This document shows positions 12,701-23,800 of a stretch of DNA of 30,164 nucleotides, piece by piece. The notes below the pieces were generated by a model, which was not told the DNA's origin, did not search any database, and saw only the letters and a program-made list of their open reading frames with translations. Every line of letters starts with the position of its first letter. Within the stretch, counting starts at the first letter, position 1. The stretch comes from Baffinella frigidus (Eukaryota > Cryptophyceae > Cryptomonadales > Baffinellaceae), in assembly GCA_026770585.1 (NCBI GenBank), contig MU646361.1, positions 723,672 through 753,835 of the forward strand, given 5' to 3'. A program made the position numbers and the translations under genes.

Positions 12701-15700
12701 TAACCCCTGAACTCTAAACCCTCATCCCTAATCCCTACACCCTGAACCCTGAACCCTAAACCCCAACCCCTGATCCCTGAACCCTGCACCCTGAACCCTG
12801 AATCCCGAACCCTCACTCCTCCACCCTACACCCTAAACCCTAAACCCTATCATGCAGCTGGAGCGAGTACGCAACCTTGGCGGCCTCGGCAGGCGTTCTA
12901 TCACAGGAGGACCTCGCGGCGTCACTCGAGTTCTCCGAGCGCCGGTCCTCCTCCCTTCTCCCATGAACCCTCAAGTTTAGGGTTGCGTTGAGGGATCCCG
13001 CAGCAACTCCAGCACTGTCAGACGCAGAGAAGGGATGCCCTTCTGTGAAGGAATGCCCTTTTGTACCGCCTTCTTACAGCCCGGTACTAATTTTGGGACG
13101 TGACAGTAGTAGAAGGACACCCTTGGGAGAGAACGGAGGAGCGAGACCTCCGCAGGTTCAAACTGCTGATGTGTGACACACCCATGAGTGTGTTGGACAC
13201 CGATGAGAGTGTGTTCGACACAGAAGAGAGTGTGTTGGACACACCCATGATTGTGTTGGACACGTGTTGTCACATGAGGACCTCGAGACGTGAATCGAGT
13301 TCTCCCAGGCATCGCCTGACCCAGACACCCTACACCCTGCAACCTGAGCCCGTAACCCGTAAACGGTAATTCGTAAACCTTCCTTCCTGAATCCTGAACC
13401 CTGAGTCCTGCACCATAAACCCCAAACACAGGCATCACCTAAACCCTAAACCCTAAACCCTAAACCCTAAACCCTAAACCCTAAACCCTAAACCCTAAAC
13501 CCTAAACCCCAAATCCCAGACCCCAAACCACAAATCCAAACCCCAAACCAGCCGTCGGGAGAAAGATGCATGGGTGGCACTTGGGGCGGACAGTTCTTTT
13601 TCCAAGGTCCTAAACCCCACACCCTAAACCCTAGACCCTAATCCCTAAACCCTAATCCCTACTGGACCACGCGACGTGATTTTAACAAGGGCTTTCAAAC
13701 TTTTCCATAAACCCTAGAGCCTCAAACATAAACTCCGGCCCCTAAACCCTGAACACTCCGTTGCTCAGACTGTTCTCCCACTACCGTTTCGCCACCCCAA
13801 AACAGAAACCATGAACCATAAACCATGAGCTTTAAACTCTGATGCTAAAGCCCAACCCCTAAACCCTAAACCCTAAACCCTGAACCATAAACCCCAAACC
13901 CCAAACCCTAAACCCTAAACCCTCAGCCTCAAAACACTCCATTGCTCAGAGCGGCCGTGTCTCTTCCTCTTTCGGAGTGACCCTCTTCTCCGCTATCCTT
14001 GAACCCCCAGACAAAACCCCGCTCTTTAGTGCCTGTGCGCGATGTCCCTGAAAACCCAGATCACAGACCCCGGTTTCCACCCTGAAAACGACTCCTCGGA
14101 AACCCAGATCCGAACCCCCTGTTTCGGGCCTGCAAACGGATTCTCCGATCTGAACGCGATCTCCTCTATCGGCAGGATGTCGAGGTCGAGTGGACGATCG
14201 CAAGCCTTGACCTGCCCGAGGGCACGTCGAACTCAGAAGTCGTTGAGTTTGCCCCGGGCATCCAGATTCGCTGTTTTCTGCAAACGGGCGCGCCACAAAC
14301 CCCAAACCCAGACGCGTCTGACGCCAGTCGGACACTCGCGGATCCCGCTGCGAATTCAGATCTGGCGGACGCTGGCGGCCCTGAGAGGGGGAAAGAGGGA
14401 GAGCAAGGACGCGTGGGAGAGAAGGGAACGGGAGAGCAGGGAGGCACGGGCCCGCTTCTCCTGGGGGTCGAACTGGTGCGCGGCTTCGAGAGCAAGCTGC
14501 GTCTGGCCAGGTTCAAGATTTGTGATCAGAACGGCACGATCGTGTTCGACATGAACTCTCGCCTGACGCAAACAAGGTTCCCCCAACTCTAACCCCACAC
14601 GCCAAACCCTAAACGCTAAACCCATCGCCCTAACCATAGCGCGTGGCGGGTACCAGAGGTAGCAATATGATGCCGAGCGCGGGGTTTGTGGGCGAGGGAG
14701 ACCCGAGTGTGCGGCGGTCGTTCGACACGCGCATCACCGAGATGGTACACCCTACGCCCCAAACCCCTGAACCCCGAACCCTAACCTCAAAAACCTAACC
14801 CCAATCCCCAAACCCTGAACTCTAAACCCCCAAATCCAACCCCCAAACCCTGAACCCCTAAAGGGCTATCCCTAACCCCTAAATTCCTAGACCCAATTTA
14901 ACCACTAAACCCCAAACGCAGGAGCGGGCCAAAGTGCAGCGCGCAACATCAGGAGGTCCTCTTTGCGTGTGCGTTTCAGTCGAAATTCGCGCCAGCGCCC
15001 CACTCGCTGACACCGATGACGACGGGGTTAGCTTGCCCCACCGTTTTCTCTCAAAACGCCAAGGGTATACCCTTGCCAATTTGAAGCGGATGGCCTGCGG
15101 ACCGAAAGAAAATTTCCGCTTTCAAGTCCGCAGCCTTCATCACTACTGTGCTAAGGGTGCCCCCTTGCCTCTCTGACCCCTTTCTCGTGACCACTCCGGT
15201 CATGCTGCGCTGGTCTCATCCCGCTGAGTATTTCTCATCCCGCCGAGTATTTGATTTAAATTCTCGAAACGCTTATCCTTGGCGTCGGTAGGTGCCAATT
15301 AAGCAGAATGTGACGCAAACAGTCTGTGTTTCGATCATTTAAATTGAATCCTCGGCGGGATTATTGAATTTGGGCGCATCATAAAATATTTTTAGACGTA
15401 GATGGACGATTAATTTCTACTAGAGGCCCTGCTCTAAAACTAACAATGCCGCGCCCAGATCTACTCGGGCAGAGCTAGTAGGCAGCGGTTCTTCGACAGG
15501 AAAGAACGCAGGGTCCTAATCAAGACCTTCACCTGGGGCGTTCCGGCGTGGGACTTGGATGCGCCGGCCGTGTCGAAGACACTTCCCTTGGCCGACGACT
15601 TCCAACTCAGTGGCACGTGCACGCTGGTCTTGTCCCCATCCTGTTACTAATCCTGCCCGGTTGCGTCCCCGTCCTGGTACTATCCCTGGACGTGATGCGG

Positions 15701-18083
15701 GACCCGACCCACCACGAGACTAAAGAAAATGACTATTTTTATAACCTGTTTCTTCCTGAATGTTGTAGGCGTGGCGCGGGGAAGGGAACGAAGGGCTCTC
15801 CGGAAACGCGGGGGAGCACTCCCACTTCTTCGGACTCGAGGTTGGAATCGCCCTGAACCCTGGACCCTGGAACTGTTCCCTGCACCCTGCACCCTGCACC
15901 CTGCACCCTGCACCCTGCACCCTAGACCCTGGACACTGGACCCTGGACCCTGGATCCTGAACCCTAGACACTGGACACTGGAACCTGGACACTGGACACT
16001 GGACCTGTTCCTTGGACCCTCAACCCTCAGCCCTGAACAGGTTAGAAATGCGCCGAGCTGCTCCGTCCACGTGCGGTTCGACCCTAAACCATAAACCATA
16101 AACCATAAACCATAAACCATAAATACCGAAAACTCTAAACCCTAAACGCTGAATCAGGTTTGCAGTGGAGGACGTTGCACTCTCCTTCCAGGATGAGGAC
16201 GGGGCGACGCAGGATTTGAGCATCGGGACCAAGACAGACCCGGTCAAAGAAAGCCCTAAACCCTAAACTTTGAAACCTGGTCGAATAAAGAACCCGAAAC
16301 CCCCAAACCCTAAACCCTAAACCCTAGACCCTAAACCCCTTAACCCTAATCCCTTAACCCTTAACCCTCAAACCCTGAGACTTCAAGCTTTCAACCCTCA
16401 ACCCCAATCCCTCAAGCCCTCAACCCTCAACCCTAAACCCTCAAACCCTGCACCAGTTGGATTTTGTGATGGCGGATGGCGCGGTGGGGACGTGTGCGTT
16501 GGGGGTAACCCTTCAACCCTAAATCCTAAACGCTACACCCTAATCTCTAAACCCTAAATCCCAAACCCCAAACCCGAATCCAGGTGCACTTCACACCCTC
16601 GGCGCTTGAACGTGTGCATGCGCGGACTGTTCACGCGGTAAACCCCACCCCTAAATCTCAATCTCTAAACCTTGAACCCTGAACCGTAAACCATAAACCC
16701 TTAACACTGCACCCTAAACCCTGAATCCTGAACCCTAATCCCTAAACCATGGAACCTGAACCCTAGACCCTAGACCCTGCACCCAAAACCCTGAACGCTG
16801 AACCCGAATCAGGAAGTGTTTGTGATGCTAGAGGATTCGGGGGTGGACGAAGAAGACGAGACGTTTTACGTGCAGTAATCCCACACCCTAAACCTCTAAA
16901 CTCTAAACCCTAAACCCTAAACCCTAAAACCCCTAAACCCCAAACCCCCTAAACACTAAACCCCCTAAACCCCAAGCCCTAAATCCTAACCTAGGTGGTT
17001 TTCCATACACGACTCTGGTGAAGAACCCCTTCTCCGGTCGGTCCGGTACAAGGATCACGAGCAGGGCGCCAAGAAACGCAAAGAGGGAATGGCGAGTGGG
17101 TTTCCGCTCAGGTCTAGCATGGCTCCCTCACAACCCTCCTGCCCCGTGCAGCTCTCCTTATGACGCTGCTGGCTTTTGCGTCGCTTGTTACGTGCATGAC
17201 TCTTCTGGCCTCTCCACGCCCTTGCAGCTCTCTTTAAGTTGAGTTTGCGCTGTGACGTTTTGCTTCGCCACTTACCCGAGGCACAGTTAAACCATAAGCA
17301 CTCAACACTAAACACTGAACACAAAAAAACTGAGGCGCAGTTTCGCAGCCCGAAACCCGAAATCCGAAACCCTGAAACCCGAACCCTAAAAGGGTTGCTA
17401 CTCGGTTTCTACACGAGTCTGGCGAGATCCGGCACTTCAACGCCCGCAACACCGACCCCGTCCTAGCGGTTCGTCATCCCTAAATCCTAATCCCTCAACC
17501 CTCAACCGTGAACCCTAAACCCTAAACCGTGAACCGTGGACCCTAAATCCTGAAGCCTACCCCCCGGAATCCTAAGCCGCGAACCCTCAACCCTGAATTG
17601 CGACCCCTAAACCGTGAACCCTAAACCCTTGATCCTGAACCGTGAACCCTAACCCGTGAACCCTAAACCCTGAAGCCTGAGCCCTAAACCCTAAACCGCG
17701 AACTCTAAACCCTGAACCCTGAACCCTGAACTCTGAACCCTGAACCCTGAACCCTGAGCCCTAAACCCTGAACCCTAAACCCTGAACTCCAACCCCTTAA
17801 CCGTGAACCCTAAACTCTAAACCGTGGACCCTAAACCGCGAACCCTCAACCCTCAACCCTCAACCCCAAACCCTGAACTTGGAAACTGCAACCCTCAACC
17901 CTCAACCCTCAACCCTCAACCGTGGACCCTAAACCCTAAACCCTAAACCCTAAACTCTCAACTCTAAACTCTAAACCCTAAACCCTAAACCCTAGACCCT
18001 AAACCGTGAATCATAAGCCCTAACCTCGAAAACCTAAAACCCAAAACCCAAAACCCAAAACCCAAAACCCTGAACCTTAACCC

Positions 18084-18115
<32 letters not shown>

Positions 18116-20024
18116 ACCCCAAACCCTCTCACAGGTTTTCGACCGAACACCGGTCGAAAAGTGTAAAACACGTTTTGTGGACCCCGATCCTAGTTCAGTT
18201 TTCGGCAAGGGGATTGGGCCTGAATTTTGTGAAGCGTCAAGCCTTTGAAAGATGATGGTCTGGGGGGCGTGGTGAGCACTGCTCGCGTGAACACATGGCC
18301 CTGTGCGTTCAAGGTTTAGGGTGGGTTCAAGTTTGGCTGTTTTATTCGAATGGGGCCTTTTGTGTCGGTGACGGAGTGAGTTGATGACGGTGGGGGGAGA
18401 TTGGTGACGGTTGGGGAGTGGTGCTGACGGATCTGACCGGTTTTGACGGGGTCAGGACACTGTCTACATCAACCTCAGGTGGATCATCGACGTTCTCAAG
18501 GTGACTGCTGCTTAGGGTTTAGGGCTAGGGGTAAGGGTTTAGGGCACCGTGATCGCAAGAGTTGCATGCAGGGTTTGGTGTTGAGGGTTCGGTGTTTAGG
18601 GTTTGGTGTTTAGAGTTGAGAATTTAGGGTGCGGTGATCTGGTCGTGCTGGTTTCAGAAGTCTGTGTCTTCAAATGCATGGAAGCTGCCCGATCCACTAC
18701 AAAGGGATTTCTTGAATAACCTGTACTTGCATAATCCATACAACCATACGGTAGGCAATCCGTAGGAACCTAGAGCTACCCATAAAATCGCAAAATCCCG
18801 GGTGCTGCAGAGTGGAATCAATCGAGCGCGACTGCGCAAGCCACTAGGGGCGGGTGAAATGCTCTCTCTCTCTCTTTAGGGGAACACCAACCTCCTGTCC
18901 TCTCTGACTCTCCTCCGATTGTGACCCCACACCCCAAAACCCCAAACCCCAAACCCCAAACCCCAAACCCCGAACAGGGGCTCTTCCACCACGACCGTTC
19001 ACCCCTTCTCGCGTTCTTCTCAGAGCCCAAAATGCAGCGCCGCGTCCTCCGAATGGTCCAATCCGGGCAATCGTCTACTATTGCAATATGTTCTGGCAAC
19101 AAAAAAATCCACAAGTGTGTTTCACTATTGCTAGCATGCTCCAGCTGTGTATTGTCGAAATGGGCTCCGCGCGGAAAAAATCGAGGTCAGGTTAGCAACA
19201 TTGTTTTCATTTTTTGCCTTTTTGTGTCATCTTATGGGTAGGAGATGCTATTTTGAGATAAAAACCATGCCTAAGATAGCATAAAAGTCTATTTTAAAAA
19301 AAAATCCTGATTTCCTGACTTGACCTCGATTCCGCGCGAAGCCCATTTCGACAACAGCAAGTTTTGTTGCCGGTGAATATGAAAACGACATATTCCCGCG
19401 ACTCAGGTGACCTTTGGCGTCATCCACCGCGAGCTTCTCCCGTACCTCTGGCCCTGTCTTCCGGGGTACGAGGTACACCCCCCTAACCCCTAAACTCTAC
19501 ACCCTAAACCATAACCCCTAACAACTCAACCCTAAATCCTAACCCTAGACCGTGAACTCTAAACCCTAAACCCTAAACCCTAAACCCTAAACCCTGAACC
19601 CTAAACCCTAAACCATAAACCCTAAACCCTAAACCCTAAACCCTAAACCCTAAACCCTAAACCCTANNNNNNNNNNCCTAAACCCTAAACCCTAAACCCT
19701 GAACCCTAAACCCTAAACCATAAACCCTAAACCCTAAACCCTAAACCCTAAACCCTAAACCCTAAACCCTAAACCCTAAACCGTGCACCCTAAACCCTGA
19801 ACCCTGAACCCTAAACCCTACGATGTACACGTCCGTGGGCCACCTTCATGGGTTTATGGTTAAGCGTTTAGAGTTTAGGGTTTAGGGATGAGAATTTTGG
19901 GCGAATCGGAGAGACTGTCTGCATAGCTGCCCGCTGTCCTCCCAAGGAAATGGGGTATGAGACTCACGCGTGGCAATGTGTTGGGCCGGACTGGTGTTGT
20001 TGTTGGTGTTGGTGTTGGTATTGG

Positions 20025-20073
<49 letters not shown>

Positions 20074-20689
20074 TTGATTCCAGCCCGAACTGGTGTAATA
20101 AAACTCTTCAATCTACTGGTTTGCAGGATTATTGGGCCATGATCCGGGCAGGGCCGGAAGGGGATGCTTGGAGCCGCACGGTGGTCTCAAGGTAGGGAAC
20201 GCGTTTGGGGTTCAGGGTAGGGAAATAGTTTAGGGACAGGGAAAGGGTTTAGGGTTTGGTAGGGAAAGTGTTTATGGTTTGGTAGAAAACGGTTTTAGGG
20301 AAGATGCGTGGAGCCGCACGTCAGTCTCCCACCTGGGTTGGGATTAAAAGGGGTTAGGGTTTTGGTGACTATGGTTTGGGGGTTGGTTTTGGGGTTTGGG
20401 TTTGGGGGGTTGGCGTGATGCGTGGAAACGCACGGTGGTCTCGAGGTAGGTTTTCGAAAAAGGGTTGATGGTTGATTCGACACTGGTTGACGGATAATTC
20501 AAAAAGGCTTTGCGAGACCCGCACGCATGTTGACCGGTTGGAGGGTTTTCTGGCACGAAACCTTAAACTCTCAACCGCAGGTACACAGCTCCAGTAGCGG
20601 CTCAAGGTCCGACACACCTGATTAGCACCAGCGCATCCAATCGCCACACAGTATACATATAAATGTATACATATACATACATCTACATC

Positions 20690-20720
<31 letters not shown>

Positions 20721-20743
20721 GCAGAGAGAGAGAGAGAGAGAGA

Positions 20744-20813
<70 letters not shown>

Positions 20814-23800
20814 CACACAGTTCCTCTAACCACTTCACGCAGGTTTTTGGCGCTCTCAACGTCAACAACAATTTGTGAGAGTGTCTTCGGCTTTTCTTGG
20901 GTGTCAAGCACCACTTGGGCTGTGTCCGTTAGGTCCTTTAAAGCGACAGCTGGATCCACCTGTATCTGCAATGAAACAGCACCGCTAAACCCTAGCTCCT
21001 GAACGCGAAACACTAAACCCCGATCCGTAATGCTTGATCCGTGGTGCTTCCTGGGTTGGGTGCCTCTCACTGGCTACCTGCTCCCACTCCGTAGCCTCTA
21101 GCTCTGTTTCAGTTGATTTGATCTCGCCAGGTGAGACCGGGTCTTGTGTTTCTCCAAAGTTGACGGATTTGTACGCGAAACCAGAATGTCAAGTTAAAAG
21201 AAGTCTGCCAACCCCAGTGAGGCACCTCTTCGCGTTTCGCGGGTGGCTTTTAGACTTATTTTAATTTGAAATTCTGGTTTTGGTGCTAACGCTGGATCTC
21301 ATCCGGACGAGTATTAAATAGTTCAATACTCTCCGCCCATATGGAATTGGAGCCGTTAGCCCACTTTCTGAAAGAAAAGCTCCAATTCCTTATGAGACCG
21401 AGTATTTAAATCAAAAACTCGCTCGAGGTCGGTGGTGTTGGGGGCAGCTGGGACTCAACAGCTTCTCCTGAATCCTAACTCCTGAACCCCGAACCCTAAC
21501 CCCCAAACTCCAAACCCCACTCCCGGCAGCTGGGAGGACGTGGACAAGTGCATGGCACTGTTCGGGGCGTTTGATCTCACCATCAAGATCCCCAACACTC
21601 ACGAGTACATGGCGCCATGCCTCCTCGGCACCGGTTTGCAAACCCTAAGAAGAAGAAAACGAAATGCTACACCCTCAACCCTAAACCCCAAACCCTAAAC
21701 CCTACACCCAGAACCCTGGTCCCTAATCCCTAGACCCTAAATACTCAACCCTAAACCTCAGAGCCTGGACCTTGAACCCTAAACCAGACTCTTCCAGAAT
21801 CTTCTGGAGTCGTCCAGAACCGCCCAGAGCCTTTTAGATTGTCTTATAGAACCATATACCTTAAGAAGGTTTGGTCGGTCTGGCACTGGAGATACATGTA
21901 GCGCACAGATCCGGGGTGGGTACCTGATTAGGCAGTTACCCGATTGTCATGAGTTGACATGCACACCACAGATCCGCCTGCTCCTGTGCGACACACGCCC
22001 AACGCAGGCTTCGAAGCCCCGCTAGTTCTAGTTCCTTCGCGAATTCGCCGCAACGAAGCTGGCGGTTGGCACTTGCCACACTGGAGCTGCCATGGGCTCT
22101 TTGCAGGACATCAAAGGTGAATCTTTTCAGGACGGAAAAGGTTGTTCTTTGCAGGACGTAGAAGTTTATCTTCGCAGGACGAAAAAAGCTATTCTTTGCA
22201 GGACGTAATGGGAAAAGGCTGATATTTGCAGGAATCAAAAGGCTGATCTTTGCCAGACGTATTAATAAAGGGCTGATCTTTGAAGGACGTATCAATCAAA
22301 GCTTTGTTCTTTTCAGAACGTATTGGTAACATGTTATCTTTGCAGGACGGAAAAGGCTGATCGACGCAAATGCATTCTCCGAGGCGAGCGCGATGCTGCG
22401 AGTCGTGGTACACCCGAAACCCGAAACCCCAGACCCTAAACCCTAAACCCTAAACCCTAAACCCTAAAACCCTCAACCCTAAACCCCAAACCCCAAACCC
22501 TAATCCTAAATCCTAAACCCGCAATGCTGCAAGTCGGGGCTCGCTCCGACTAGCACACCCTTGGTGTCCCAAACGGTTCGATGAAATGTCGCTGAAACGT
22601 TTTGAAAGCCTGAGACACTGAACTCAGCCTCGCTGGCATTGTCCGCGCAGGTACAATTCAACTCTCTTCCGCCCGGCTTTCTCGCCCGGGTCTTCCTCCG
22701 CGGCATGCGTGAATTCGAGTAAGTTCAGCTGCGGAAACGATATAAAAATACTGTTTTTGCCACGCGCAAAGTTGATTCTCCCCTTAAAACAAGCAACTTT
22801 TGGCATGTCTTGTTTTGATACGCCAAAAAGTGGCTTGTTTTCAAGGGGAGAATAAACTTTAGGCGTGGCAAAAAGACAGTATTTTTATATCGTTTCCGCA
22901 GATAAAAGTGCTGAAGCATGTTTCATGTGAACGTCCTTCATTGAATTTGCATCATCTTCGGTAACGTTGTAACCTTGGTAATAACTGACTCCGGGTAGGT
23001 GACTGTCTAGAGCATCTTCTGCTCTCTTGTCGCCACCCGTCGTGATTTGCCTCAGTCAGGGTTTGATCGGGTTCGGGGTGGTTGGCGGTTTGTTTTGGTC
23101 GAGGTACGTCCTTTCTGGGCGCCCCGACGCCGACAGAAGCTCGTCCGTAACAGATTGTGGGTGCGTGCTCTGGCGAAAAGGCCTCACCCAACTCAAGGCT
23201 GGAACGAGGACTATTTTTACAACCTGATTCTTCCTAGAGCGTTTGCGTCAATTGGTTGCCGCTTTTCAACTTCGAGTTTGGGAATTTTCTTAAAAAGTGT
23301 AAAGGTCGTAAATTGTTTTACAACGGACACTTCTAGTACAAATCAATTTTCAAAAACTTGAAAACTTGATATCGAAAAGTGGCCAACCATTACCGCAAAC
23401 GCTCTACAAGTCGTATTTTCAGGCGGGGTGGTAAAATTCCTCCGGAATATCCAGGGGGGCGTGACCACTTCTCAGTGCGAATCAACCTGGTGAGAACACC
23501 ATTTGAGAATAGTCCTCTTTCCGGCGTCGAGTGGGATGGTGCTCCCCGCTGAACACCTAAACCATCATCCATAAATTCTGAAGTTCTTCGCCCACCGCGG
23601 AGAGTCTCCCTCCCGTCTCACTGGGTTTCGTCTGCTGTCACACCGATATGCCCCCATACTCTGTCACTACCCTGCTTCTGTCCAGATGCCTGCTCAGCCC
23701 AGCTCCCATGAGTCAAACGGCCGACAGGCTTCGCTCTCGACTGCCTCCTGTCTCACTGGGTTGCTGCCGAGAGACAATCGGCCCCTGGATAGATGCAGGG

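Noticed and set aside
14108-17111. GMP-PDE-delta/UNC119-like lipid-binding domains
   Set aside because: LARFKICDQNGTIVF resembles UNC119, but the W-x-I start, strand order and the second repeat fit MATH better. Kept only as an alternative.
19553-19810. Chromosome-end telomere
   Set aside because: The CCCTAAA array is long and contains an N gap, but COR exons in the same frame lie on both sides, so it is interstitial.
20581-20606. Mini-exon YTAPVAAQ after CCGCAG
   Set aside because: It would leave phase 1, whereas the next exon at 21530 needs phase 2; 20191 to 21530 fits without it.
20622-20907. Val-Cys and Thr-His repeat open frames
   Set aside because: Translations of CA/GT, GA and TA dinucleotide microsatellites.
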